From positions 62,001-126,000 of the forward strand of contig NZ_BMRN01000008.1 of NCBI RefSeq assembly GCF_014648655.1: 64,000 bases of DNA, given 5' to 3'. This document shows positions 48,687 to 56,617 of this stretch, one piece after another. This DNA comes from Streptomyces atratus (lineage in GTDB: Bacteria > Actinomycetota > Actinomycetes > Streptomycetales > Streptomycetaceae). A program made the translations under genes and the position numbers. A model generated the notes under the pieces. That model saw nothing but the letters and a program-made list of their open reading frames with translations. It was not told where the DNA came from and searched no databases. Every line of letters starts with the position of its first letter. Within the stretch, counting starts at the first letter, position 1.

Positions 48687-49265
48687 ATGACTGCCATGCC
48701 GCACGAACCGCTCACGCAGGCGGACGTCCTGCTGGAGGGCTTCCTGGCGCTGGATACGCCGGAGGGCTTCCGGGCCGAGCTGATCGAGGGGGAGATCGTC
48801 GTGACGCCGCCGCCGGACGGGGACCACGAGGACTACATCAGCCTGATTCTGGAGCAAGTGATCACCCGCTCTCGCATCAAGATGCAGTTTTCCGGGAACA
48901 AGGGACTGAAGCTGAAGAGCGGCGGCCGCTGCCCCAGGAACCACGTCATTCCCGACGGCACCTTCGCCCCCACCGAACTGCGTCTGTACCGGGGAGCGGA
49001 TCCCTGGATGCCATGTGAGGGGGTTGCCCTCGTCGTCGAGGTCACCTCGTCCAAGCCCCGGGCCGACCGCACGGACAAGCGTCACTGCTACGCCCGCGGG
49101 CCCGTCCCCCTCTACCTCCTGGTCGACCGTGAGCAGTCTTCGGTGACGCTGTTCAGCGACCCGGAGGGGGACGACTACCGTCAGCACTGCACGATTCCGT
49201 TCGGCAAGCCGCTTTCCCTTCCCGCTCCGTTCGCCTTCGACCTGGAGACCGAGGCGTTCATCTGA
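48687..49265 (+). CDS. Uma2-family PD-(D/E)XK nuclease-like protein
   Basis: This 192-residue protein has the Uma2/DUF820 pattern: LEGFLALDTPEGFRAELIEG with EIVVTPPP, then a core IPDGTFAPTELRL (Asp) and ALVVEVTSSKPRADRTDKRH with the E-x-T-S-x-x-x-x-x-x-K type active site, and PLYLLVDREQSSVTLFSDPE. Streptomyces carry many paralogues whose role is unknown. A restriction-like nuclease fold is clear. ATG 48687 is likely; ATG 48696 is possible. It lies just before rnpB. Confidence 0.82.
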   Translation: MTAMPHEPLTQADVLLEGFLALDTPEGFRAELIEGEIVVTPPPDGDHEDYISLILEQVITRSRIKMQFSGNKGLKLKSGGRCPRNHVIPDGTFAPTELRLYRGADPWMPCEGVALVVEVTSSKPRADRTDKRHCYARGPVPLYLLVDREQSSVTLFSDPEGDDYRQHCTIPFGKPLSLPAPFAFDLETEAFI

Positions 49266-49297
49266 GCGCCCCCGTCCGGCGGCTCCCGCCAGGCGGG

Positions 49298-49303
49298 TAG
49301 CAT
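49298..49303 (+). promoter_or_regulatory. rnpB -10 element
   Basis: TAGCAT ends 8 bp before the first base of the P1 helix of RNase P RNA, the right spacing for transcription start at about 49311. No convincing -35 is visible. Confidence 0.45.
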
Positions 49304-49311
49304 GGTCGGCA

Positions 49312-49723
49312 CGGCAGACGAGCCGGGCGGACGGCCGCGTGGGGATCCTCGGATCCCCCCGAGGAACGTCCGGGCTCCACAGGGCAGGGTGATGGCTAAC
49401 GGCCACCCGGGGTGACCCGCGGGACAGTGCCACAGAAAACAGACCGCCGGGGACTTCGGTCCTCGGTAAGGGTGAAACGGTGGTGTAAGAGACCACCAGC
49501 GCCTGAGGTGACTCAGGCGGCTAGGTAAACCCCACCCGGAGCAAGGTCAAGAGGGGCCGTCGCAAGGCGGCCCTGCGCGAATGTCCGAGGGCTGCCCGCC
49601 CGAGTTCGCGGGTAGACCGCACGAGGCCGGCAGCAATGCCGGTCCTAGATGGATGGCCGTCTCCCCGGCCGCCGTGAGGCGACCGGGCGACAGAACCCGG
49701 CGTACAGCCCGACTCGTCTGCCG
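49312..49723 (+). ncRNA. rnpB: RNase P RNA, bacterial type A
   Basis: The 5' end CGGCAGACGAG (49312-49322) pairs perfectly with CTCGTCTGCCG (49713-49723) to form P1, giving a 412-nt RNA. Universal regions are visible: GAGGAACGTCCGGGCTCC with the following CACAGGGCAGGGTGATGGCT (CR I), ACAGTGCCACAGAAAACAGA (CR II), GTAAGGGTGAAACGGTGGTG then TAAGAGACCACCAGCG, and AGATGGATGGCCGTC near the 3' end. It is the catalytic RNA that matures the 5' ends of tRNAs. It lies between a Uma2 gene and a crystallin-like gene; no tRNA gene is near. Confidence 0.96.
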
Positions 49724-49930
49724 CCCAGAGTTTCCGCAGGTCAAGGCGGGATTTCTCTGCGCCGGCATTCTCGCCCGGCCGGATCCGGGGCGTTTGTGAC
49801 CCGGAAATGGTGCCCGACCGGGCGCACCCACCGCCAGGAAGCGGCTTGCCCACCACCCGCCAGGGAATGCAGAACGGTCCGCCGACTCCGTCGGCAGACC
49901 GTCACGCCAGATCGAGGTCAGCCATCCTTC

Positions 49931-49958
49931 CCGGTCACGCCCCAAAGAGCGTGACCGG
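49931..49958. terminator. Hairpin between rnpB and the crystallin-like gene
   Basis: CCGGTCACGC (49931-49940) pairs perfectly with GCGTGACCGG (49949-49958) across an 8-nt loop. It lies 33 bp beyond the stop of the minus-strand crystallin gene and 208 bp after rnpB, so it could serve both. The rest of 49724-49990 shows no coding signal. Confidence 0.7.
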
Positions 49959-49990
49959 ACAGCCATTCCCCGCAACCGAATGTCGATTCG

Positions 49991-50344
49991 TCACAGGATC
50001 TGGATGGCGACGACCCTCGGTGGGTGGTTCGGGAAGGTCATGTCGTGCCAGCGCTCGATCTTCACCGAGTCACCGTTGGCGTCGTAGTAGATCAGGTCGT
50101 TGTTGCCCGTGGAGATCCGGTCGATCCACCACCCGCCGAAGCCGGTCTTGCCGGCATTCGCGTAGCAGTCGACGCTCTCACGGCCATCGAGGTGTGACCA
50201 GATCTTCAAGAAGTTCTCCCCGCCGACACATTGGACGTGGTCGATGGCGAAGGCGTTGCCGCTCGGCATGCTGACGGTGAGCGCGGCAGCCGCGGCGAAC
50301 GCCACGGCCATGGAACGCGTGACCCTCTTGCTTTTCGAGATCAC
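49991..50344 (-). CDS. Secreted beta/gamma-crystallin-fold protein (killer-toxin-like)
   Basis: This 117-residue precursor has a Sec signal VTRSMAVAFAAAAALTVSMP then SGNAFA and a mature domain of about 84 residues (IDHVQCVGGENFLKIWSHLD, VDCYANAGKTGFGGWWIDRI, STGNNDLIYYDANGDSVKIE). The layout and Cys pair resemble SKLP, the Streptomyces killer-toxin-like protein with a crystallin fold that is active against fungi. GTG 50344 has AAGGAGAA. It should be secreted and could be antifungal or a small inhibitor; this is inference. Confidence 0.78.
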   Translation of the reverse strand: MISKSKRVTRSMAVAFAAAAALTVSMPSGNAFAIDHVQCVGGENFLKIWSHLDGRESVDCYANAGKTGFGGWWIDRISTGNNDLIYYDANGDSVKIERWHDMTFPNHPPRVVAIQIL

Positions 50345-50488
50345 AGATTCTCCTTCATGCGAAGGCCGGCGTATGGTCCGGCCCGGTTGGCGACGTTGCG
50401 TCATGACGGAACGGTGCTTCGTCGAGCCGGCAACCGATGCGACCGCCATGAGAGCCCATTGGGCAGCTCGAACGATGTCGTCTCCACG

Positions 50489-51345
50489 CTACAAACGGAA
50501 TGAGGTCATACCGGCTGCAGCCAGGAAAAACACATCAAAAAGGTGATAACTCGGGGTAAGGTCATGGCGTTCGGTCGGGCACGCAACAGCCTGAACCTCC
50601 GCAGGCTCCGGCCCACCCGCCGCGCCGGGGGCCGCGCGTGCGTACCGGACTTCGCCTGCCGCCGAGCGCTTGTACTCCTCACCGCCGAATGCGGGAGCGT
50701 GCCGGAACACTCTGCTGCGACAAGGGATTTCGGAGCTTCCCCATACATCGGCCGCGTTGCCGTCATCGCCGAAGCAGTTGTCGACGCCGTCCACGGTCGG
50801 CCTGCCGAAACAGGTCGGGTCCTTCGCGTCGGTCTCCGGGGCGAGCACCACCGCGAGGTCGTGCAGAGCGGCTGCCGGACGTGGGCATTCGCCGCGTACA
50901 CGGCGGGCTGGGCCCGGTCTTTGAGGTCGTACGGCATCCAGGCGTCGGAGAGCGTCACCGGATCAGTGGTCACGAAGTCGGCGAATGCGGAGCCCCCGAG
51001 CTGGAACAAGCCTTCCTGCAGGGCCTCTCCCGTTTCGTCGATGAGCATGCCGGTGCACTCGACGGATGCGGGTGGATGGGATTGTCGCCGATGTGGGCGG
51101 CGTTGTCGGCGGTGTGGGCGCCGACGCCGACCAGGACCGGTTCCGGGTGAGCCGATGCGCGGGGTGTCGGTGTCTGTCGTGTCCGGGGAGCGTTCGGGGC
51201 GGGCGTCTTCTGCCTTCTGGAGGACGTTGCCGTTCTCGTCGAGGAGGTTGTACTCGCTGTCGAAGCAACGTGCCGGTGGGCAGCTTCGTGGTGCCCTCGG
51301 GCAGGACGGGGGCGCAGTCGGGGAACTTGCAACCCCGGGATCACG
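50489..51345 (-). pseudogene. Secreted-protein-like gene with at least four frameshifts
   Basis: Coding-quality peptide pieces follow one another in order but in changing frames: GCKFPDCAPVLPEGTTKLPT, then (after an extra T near 51268) CFDSEYNLLDENGNVLQKAE, then VLVGVGAHTADNAAHIGDNP, then MLIDETGEALQEGLFQLGGS with SAFADFVTTDPVTLSDAWMP, and finally LHDLAVVLAPETDAKDPTCF with GRPTVDGVDNCFGDDGNAAD. A single ancestral protein with several Cys residues, perhaps extracytoplasmic, is implied. No intact start is visible. I do not recognise the family. Confidence 0.6.
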
Positions 51346-51460
51346 GTTGCAATCGCAGGGAACTCCTGTGACACACGCGTGACAGCCGGACGGGGTGTGA
51401 TGTTCCGGGCCACATCATGGGAGACGATCTCGTTCGGTCCGTCCTCGGGAAAGGTTCTCC

Positions 51461-52357
51461 ATGTCCGATCGCGCCTACGGAAACCGCGGTTCTCTGCTCG
51501 CGGTGAGCGACCTTCACGTCGGGATGGCGGACAACCGCCCCATCGTCGAGTCCTTGCGGCCGGATTCGGACGAGGACTGGGTCATCGTCGCCGGTGATGT
51601 CGCGGAGAAGGTCGAGGACGTGGAGTGGGCGTTGCGGCTGCTCGCCGGCCGGTACGCCCGGGTGATCTGGACCCCCGGGAACCATGAGCTGTGGACGACC
51701 AAGCACGACCCGGTCCAACTGCGGGGCCGGGAACGGTACGAGCACCTGGTCGAGCTGTGCCGGAGCCTCGGGGTGTCCACTCCGGAGGACTCGTATCCGC
51801 TGTGGCCCGGCCCCGAAGGGCCGGTGGCCGTCGCGCCTGTGTTCCTGCTGTACGACTACAGCTTCCGGGCGCCGGGCACGACGACCAAGGAGGAGTCCCT
51901 GGCGTACGCGCACGAGAGGGGGGTGGTGTGCACCGACGAGTTCCTGCTGCACCCCGACCCGTACCCGAGCCGTGACGCCTGGTGCCGGGCGCGAGTGGTG
52001 GAGACCGAGCGGCGTCTCGCCGCGCACGATCCGGAGATTCCGCTGGTCATCGCCAGTCACTGGCCCTTGGTGCGCGAACCGATGGCCGTTCTGACGTATC
52101 CCGAGTTCGCCCAGTGGTGCGGCACGGAACTCAGCGCCGACTGGCACCGGCGCTTCAATGTGGCTGCCATGGTCTACGGCCATCTGCACATCCCCCGTAC
52201 GACCTGGTACGACGGGGTGCGCTTCGAGGAGGTCTCCATCGGTTACCCAAGGGAATGGCGCAAGAGGGGCCACCCCAAGGGGCTCCTGCGGCGGATCCTC
52301 CCGTACGACGACGGCGTCACCGGGCCGGCGCCGGTCAGCGATGGCCCAGCACGTTGA
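51461..52357 (+). CDS. Calcineurin-like metallophosphoesterase
   Basis: This 298-residue protein has the full set of metal motifs: LLAVSDLHVGMADNRPIVES (D-x-H), VIVAGDVAEKVEDVEWALRL (GD), VIWTPGNHELWTTKHDPVQL (GNHE), VIASHWPLVREP (H) and VAAMVYGHLHIPRTTWYDGV (GHxH). It is a two-metal phosphoesterase, substrate unknown; in other Streptomyces similar genes sit beside phosphopantetheinyl transferase genes, not seen here. ATG 51461 has AAAGG. Its 3' end overlaps the converging VOC gene by 23 bp. Confidence 0.88.
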   Translation: MSDRAYGNRGSLLAVSDLHVGMADNRPIVESLRPDSDEDWVIVAGDVAEKVEDVEWALRLLAGRYARVIWTPGNHELWTTKHDPVQLRGRERYEHLVELCRSLGVSTPEDSYPLWPGPEGPVAVAPVFLLYDYSFRAPGTTTKEESLAYAHERGVVCTDEFLLHPDPYPSRDAWCRARVVETERRLAAHDPEIPLVIASHWPLVREPMAVLTYPEFAQWCGTELSADWHRRFNVAAMVYGHLHIPRTTWYDGVRFEEVSIGYPREWRKRGHPKGLLRRILPYDDGVTGPAPVSDGPAR

Positions 52358-52733
52358 TCACCCGGCCGTCGGGGGCGCGGACGAAGAAGCGGCGTACGCC
52401 CCAGTCCTCGTCGTGCAACGGGTACACGATCTCCGCGCCGCCCTCCTGCATGGCGGTGTAGGCCGCGTCGACGTCCTCCACCTCCATGCTCATGTCCGGT
52501 GTCACCGGGGCGGTTGCGTCGGTCTCCACGATGCTGATCTGGGCCGAGGGGTGGGAAGGAGAGGCGAGCGTCATGATCCAGCCGTGGTTCATGACCTCCT
52601 GGAGGCCCAGCAAGCCGTAGAACTCCGCGTTCCGCTTCATCGCGGCGGCCACGGCGGCGTTGGCGGTGGCGTCCGACTCGGCCCCGGGGCCGGTGCCGGT
52701 CCGAATGTTGGGGACGATCCTGCGGACGGACAT
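52335..52733 (-). CDS. VOC-family protein
   Basis: This 132-residue protein is a single VOC module pair: VRRIVPNIRTG at the N terminus, AEFYGLLGLQEVMNHGWIMT, SAQISIVETDA, DMSMEVEDVDAAYTAMQEGG and FFVRAPDGRVINVLGHR at the end. It lacks a clear set of metal-binding His residues at the first position, so it may be a non-catalytic or binding member. ATG 52733 follows AGGAG. No partner is evident. Confidence 0.8.
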   Translation of the reverse strand: MSVRRIVPNIRTGTGPGAESDATANAAVAAAMKRNAEFYGLLGLQEVMNHGWIMTLASPSHPSAQISIVETDATAPVTPDMSMEVEDVDAAYTAMQEGGAEIVYPLHDEDWGVRRFFVRAPDGRVINVLGHR

Positions 52734-52784
52734 CGGCAACTCCTGTCTCGGGACTGACGCTGCGCCACCCGGCCCCGTCGCGGA

Positions 52785-53687
52785 TCAGATGACCGGTGGC
52801 CGTCCCAGTTTCGTCATTCGCCACACCGTGCGCCACCGCATGGGCTGCCGCCGCCCGCACGGCGTACGGACCCCCTCGGCGAAGCCGCCGGCCCAGGCGC
52901 GCAGCCCCGTCGCCGACCGGGTGCGGGCCACGGTCAGGAGGGTCCAGGTGCCCAGGTAGGCCGGGACCAGGGGGAGGGGCAGATTGCGGCGGGCCAGCCA
53001 GACCCGGTTGCGGGCCGTCATCCGGTAGTAGACGGAGTGCCTGGCCGGGGAGGTCTTGGGGTGCTGGAGCAGCAGATCGGGCTCGTACAGGATCTTCCAG
53101 CCCGCGTCGAGCGCCCGCCAGGACAGGTCCGTCTCCTCGTGCGTGAAGAAGAACTCCGCGGGCCAGGGCCCCGTCTGGGCGAGCATCTTCATGGAGAGGG
53201 CGTGGCCGCCGCCCAGGAACGCGGTGACCGGGCCGCGCCGCATCGGGTCGCCGGCGCGCAGGCGCGGGACGTGGCGGCGCTGGGTCTCGCCGTGCTCGTC
53301 GGCGATCCGGAAGCCGACGATGCCGAGCCGCGGGTCGGCGGCGTACAGCTCCTGGACCTTGCGGAACACCCCGCCGTCGACCAGGAGCCCGTCGTCGTCG
53401 AGCTCGATGACGACATCCACATCGCCGAACTCCGCCAGCTTGCGCAGGGCGACGTTACGGCCACCGGGGCAGCCCAGGTTCTCGTCGAGTTCGATCACCG
53501 TCACACCGCCTGACAGGTCGGACAGACCGGGAAACGCGGTGAAGTCCGGGAGCGGTGAGCCGTTGCCCACGACGACGAGCCGGGCCGGCCGGACGTCCTG
53601 TCCGGCCACCGAGGCCAGCAGGGCCTCGACCTGCTGCGGGCGATCGCCCATGGTGACGATGGATACGGCGATGCGCGGTTGGGACAC
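52785..53687 (-). CDS. Family 2 glycosyltransferase
   Basis: This 300-residue GT-A enzyme reads RIAVSIVTMGDRPQQVEALL then SVAGQDVRPARLVVVGNGSP, with the nucleotide-binding acidic strand DVVIELDDDGLLVDGGVFRK and the acceptor-side EEFF-type motif in FFFTHEETDLSWRALDAGWK. It resembles rhamnosyl- or galactofuranosyl-transferases of cell-surface glycans. A C-terminal helical basic tail (VYYRMTARNRVWLARRNLPL) could contact the membrane. GTG 53687 has AGGAG. It is the only gene of its kind nearby. Confidence 0.88.
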   Translation of the reverse strand: MSQPRIAVSIVTMGDRPQQVEALLASVAGQDVRPARLVVVGNGSPLPDFTAFPGLSDLSGGVTVIELDENLGCPGGRNVALRKLAEFGDVDVVIELDDDGLLVDGGVFRKVQELYAADPRLGIVGFRIADEHGETQRRHVPRLRAGDPMRRGPVTAFLGGGHALSMKMLAQTGPWPAEFFFTHEETDLSWRALDAGWKILYEPDLLLQHPKTSPARHSVYYRMTARNRVWLARRNLPLPLVPAYLGTWTLLTVARTRSATGLRAWAGGFAEGVRTPCGRRQPMRWRTVWRMTKLGRPPVI

Positions 53688-53811
53688 GGTCGGCACTCCT
53701 GGTCTCGCTGGGTGCCCGCGATCGTAGCCGCAACTCCTCGTCGCCCGAGGTTCAGCCGATCGTCGCTGCCGTGTCATGTCCCGTGATTCTTCGTCGGTCG
53801 GGCCTGGCCCG

Positions 53812-54474
53812 TCAGTCGGGTGCGCCGGCCTGGCTGGGGACCGATCCGAGGGTGCCGAACAGGCGCTCGCCCCGGTCCTCGGCCATGTCGAGCGTGGCCA
53901 GCACGGCAGGGGTCGAGATGCTCGGCAGTACGTAATGCAGAAGGACCGAGATCCGCCGCCCCAAGTCCTCGCGCTTGCACAGGGCTTGAGACATCACCTG
54001 AATGCCGGAGAAGGAACCCGCCAGCATTTCGGCGGTCTCGCGGGCATTGACGTGCGGCAGGAGTTCACCCTGGTTCTTCGCGGCGGTCAGCAGATGTTCG
54101 AGCCGGTCTATCCAGGCACGGAACGGGGTGCCCCGGTCGAGGCCTTCCACCGCCTGATCCATGGCCAGCCCGACGCTCGCGCGTACCAGTGGCTCATGCC
54201 GGAGCCGATGGGCGAGCAGCATGCCCTGATCGACCAATTCCTGAAGCTTCGTCAGTTGGGCGGGAAGTGGATCGCTGTCCAGCTGTACGTCCATCACCCC
54301 GAGTGCGAGGTCTTCCTTCGAGGTGAAATGGAAGTAGAGCGCACCCTTTGTCACTCCGGCCCGCGCAAGAATTTCACTGATGGTGGCGCTGCTGTAACCG
54401 CGTTCGTCGAAGACGGCGGCGGCCGCCACCAGGATTGACCGTCGAGTCTGGATCGCGCGCGCCTGCTGTGCCAT
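53812..54474 (-). CDS. Gamma-butyrolactone receptor, ArpA/ScbR-type TetR repressor
   Basis: This 220-residue TetR protein has the butyrolactone-receptor helix-turn-helix AVFDERGYSSATISEILARA then GVTKGALYFHFTSKEDLALG, nearly identical in style to ArpA, ScbR and BarA. The ligand domain includes LLTAAKNQGELLPHVNARET and LCKREDLGRRISVLLHYVLP, with typical Trp-rich contacts reduced. It is divergent from an AfsA-type gene, the standard autoregulatory arrangement: receptor represses both until butyrolactone accumulates. A small hairpin CGGGCCTGGCCCG (53799-53811) follows the stop. Confidence 0.9.
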   Translation of the reverse strand: MAQQARAIQTRRSILVAAAAVFDERGYSSATISEILARAGVTKGALYFHFTSKEDLALGVMDVQLDSDPLPAQLTKLQELVDQGMLLAHRLRHEPLVRASVGLAMDQAVEGLDRGTPFRAWIDRLEHLLTAAKNQGELLPHVNARETAEMLAGSFSGIQVMSQALCKREDLGRRISVLLHYVLPSISTPAVLATLDMAEDRGERLFGTLGSVPSQAGAPD

Positions 54475-54535
54475 CAGCTACGAGTCTCTCTCAGTCGTGG
54501 CGTGGTCAGCACCACTGGGATATGGCTGGATAGGA

Positions 54536-54553
54536 AAACCGGACTGTCAGTAT
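54536..54553. promoter_or_regulatory. Autoregulatory-element-like site between receptor and afsA
   Basis: AAACCGGACTGTCAGTAT has the AAAC...GTAT-type half-sites of butyrolactone receptor operators (AREs), with an imperfect inverted repeat around ACTG. It lies 55 bp before the AfsA start and 62 bp before the receptor start, in the divergent region. Confidence 0.5.
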
Positions 54554-54607
54554 CTTACTGCGAGGGCGGCCCGCCCTCCCGGTATGGATCCTCTGGGAGG
54601 AAAATTC

Positions 54608-55660
54608 ATGGTTCAGCTCACCTCGCACAGCGCATCGGTGTCCGTCGAGGGCGCAGGCGCCGCCGATTTCACCGAATCCCCTGGAGAGGGCGAGACGGCA
54701 TCCAGGGGCAGACATGGCGAGGCGGACTTCCCGAGACACCTGGTTCACCGGTCCGATGCCGAGGATGTCTTTCCCACCGGATGGACCCCGCAGACCGACA
54801 CCCAGTTCTCGGTATCGGCCCGTTGGCCGCATGCGCACCGCTTCTTCGCCCCCGTGTCGGGCCGGTATCAGGACCCGCTGCTGATCGCGGAGACCATGCG
54901 GCAGACGACGATGCTCCTGGGGCATGCGGCGTTCGACGTCCCGGTCGGGGACCAGTTCGTGATGTGGGAGCTCGCGTACGTCTGCGAGCCCGATCGGCTG
55001 CTCCTGGGCCGGGCGCCCTGGGACATCACGGTGGATGTGTCCTGCTCCCGGATCCGGCGGCGCGGCCGGAGCATCGGCTCCATGCATGTCGAGCTGCTCC
55101 TGCACCGCCTCGGCACCGTCCTCGCCAGAGGCGGAGGGCGTATCAGCTGCACCTCGGCCAAGGTGTACGAGAGGCTGCGGGGCGACCGGCGGGACGTGAT
55201 CGGCGCCCCGATACCCCTCCTGCCCGCCGTCGCGCCGGCCGAGGTGGGCAGGACCGATGTACGCGATGTCGTCCTGGCACCGGGTCTGCAGCGGAACGTC
55301 TGGCAGCTGCGGCTCGACACCGCACATCCGACATTGTTCGCCCGGCCCAACGACCATGTGCCGGGCATTCTGCTGCTGGAGGCGGCCCGTCAGGCGGCCG
55401 TCGCCGTGACCCCCGGCCATGACTTCCTCCCGGCATCGGTGAAGACCGACTTCCTCCGGTACGTGGAACTCGACCGTCCCTGCTGGATCGAGGCCCGTCC
55501 CGTCCCGGCCGGCGACCGCAGTATGACCGGGGTGCACGTCTCGGCGATCCAGGACGGCGAGCCGGTCTTCACCTGCACCCTCGGCTCCCCGAGCGGCCCG
55601 CACGGCACAGCGGGGAATCAGCGGAGCCGGCCGGACGACCGGCAGAATGACCAGTCATGA
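54608..55660 (+). CDS. AfsA-type gamma-butyrolactone synthase
   Basis: This 350-residue protein has the two AfsA hotdog repeats. The first has HRSDAEDVFPTGWTPQTDTQ, FSVSARWPHAHRFFAPVSGR and DPLLIAETMRQTTMLLGHAA. The second has RTDVRDVVLAPGLQRNVWQL and ARPNDHVPGILLLEAARQAA. AfsA proteins condense a beta-ketoacyl-ACP with dihydroxyacetone phosphate to start butyrolactone synthesis. ATG 54608 follows GGGAGGAAAA. The stop overlaps the next gene (ATGA). With the divergent receptor it forms a complete signalling pair. Confidence 0.92.
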   Translation: MVQLTSHSASVSVEGAGAADFTESPGEGETASRGRHGEADFPRHLVHRSDAEDVFPTGWTPQTDTQFSVSARWPHAHRFFAPVSGRYQDPLLIAETMRQTTMLLGHAAFDVPVGDQFVMWELAYVCEPDRLLLGRAPWDITVDVSCSRIRRRGRSIGSMHVELLLHRLGTVLARGGGRISCTSAKVYERLRGDRRDVIGAPIPLLPAVAPAEVGRTDVRDVVLAPGLQRNVWQLRLDTAHPTLFARPNDHVPGILLLEAARQAAVAVTPGHDFLPASVKTDFLRYVELDRPCWIEARPVPAGDRSMTGVHVSAIQDGEPVFTCTLGSPSGPHGTAGNQRSRPDDRQNDQS

Positions 55661-56592
55661 CACTGCGCATACTCATCACCGGCGCTACCGGTTTCATCGG
55701 CAGCCATGTGGTGGCCGCGGCCAGGGCCACCCCCGGTGTCCGGCTGCGGCTGATGACCCACCGGACAGCTCTCACCGCAACGGCAGGCGCCGGGCCCGGC
55801 ATCGAGACGGTGCACGGGGACCTCGCCGACCCCGCAACGCTGCGCGGCAGCTGCGAGGGCGTCGACGCGGTGATCCACTGCGCCTCACGGATCGGCGGCG
55901 ACGAACCGACCGCCCGGTCCGTAAATGATCAAGGAACCCGTGCCCTGGCCGAAGAGGCGGCCCGCTGCGGAGTCACCCGGATCGTCCACCTGAGCACGGC
56001 ATCCGTCTACGGCCGGGGCCCGTTCACCCGGCTGCGGCCCGGACAGACCGAGCCGGACCCGGCCTCGGTCACCAGCCTGACCCGTGCCGCCGCCGAACAG
56101 CACGTCCTGGCGGCCGGCGGCGTCGTCGTGCGCCCGCACATCGTGTACGGGGTCGGGGACCGATGGGCCGTGCCCGGCCTGGTCGCGCTCGTCCGGCAGC
56201 TCTCGGCCGTACTGACCGGGTGCGAGGCACGGCACTCGCTGATCGACGTACAGACGCTGGGGCGGGCGCTGCTGGGTGCGGCGCTGTCCCCGAAGGAGCC
56301 GGCCGGGGTCTACCACGTCAACCACCCCGAACCGGTGAGTTGTTCGCAGCTGCTGTCCACGGTCGTCGACGAGCTGCGGCTGCCCTGGGGAGCCACGGGC
56401 ATCGATGTGGACACGGCCCGCGAGCGGCTCGCCGACGTCCCGTTCGCGCTGCACCACCTCGGCATGCTCGCCGTGGACCACTGGTTCACCGACGAGCGGG
56501 TCGGCCAGGACTTCGACTGGGAGCCGGGCGAAGGGTTCGCGACCGCGTTCGCCCGGCACGCGCCGTGGTACCGCCGGCATCTCGGCGGCTGA
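55657..56592 (+). CDS. NAD-dependent epimerase/dehydratase-like protein of the butyrolactone locus
   Basis: This 311-residue extended SDR has the nucleotide loop ILITGATGFIGSHVVAAARA and VIHCASRIGGDEPTARS, then VHLSTASVYGRGP, PHIVYGVGDRWAVPGL and YHVNHPEPVSCSQLLSTVVD. The place of the usual YxxxK catalytic pair reads TSLTRAAAEQHV, with neither Tyr nor Lys, so chemistry may be altered. Homologues in butyrolactone clusters (ScbB/BarS2-like) reduce a precursor lactone. It is translationally coupled to AfsA by ATGA. Confidence 0.82.
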   Translation: MTLRILITGATGFIGSHVVAAARATPGVRLRLMTHRTALTATAGAGPGIETVHGDLADPATLRGSCEGVDAVIHCASRIGGDEPTARSVNDQGTRALAEEAARCGVTRIVHLSTASVYGRGPFTRLRPGQTEPDPASVTSLTRAAAEQHVLAAGGVVVRPHIVYGVGDRWAVPGLVALVRQLSAVLTGCEARHSLIDVQTLGRALLGAALSPKEPAGVYHVNHPEPVSCSQLLSTVVDELRLPWGATGIDVDTARERLADVPFALHHLGMLAVDHWFTDERVGQDFDWEPGEGFATAFARHAPWYRRHLGG

Positions 56593-56617
56593 CGGCGCCG
56601 CGGCGCCCCCTTGTCAG
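56589..56617. terminator. Nested hairpin between converging genes
   Basis: CTGAC (56589-56593) and GTCAG (56613-56617) enclose GGCGCC-GC-GGCGCC (56594-56607). It spans the gap between the epimerase-like gene and the converging phzF-like gene and could stop both. Confidence 0.5.
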
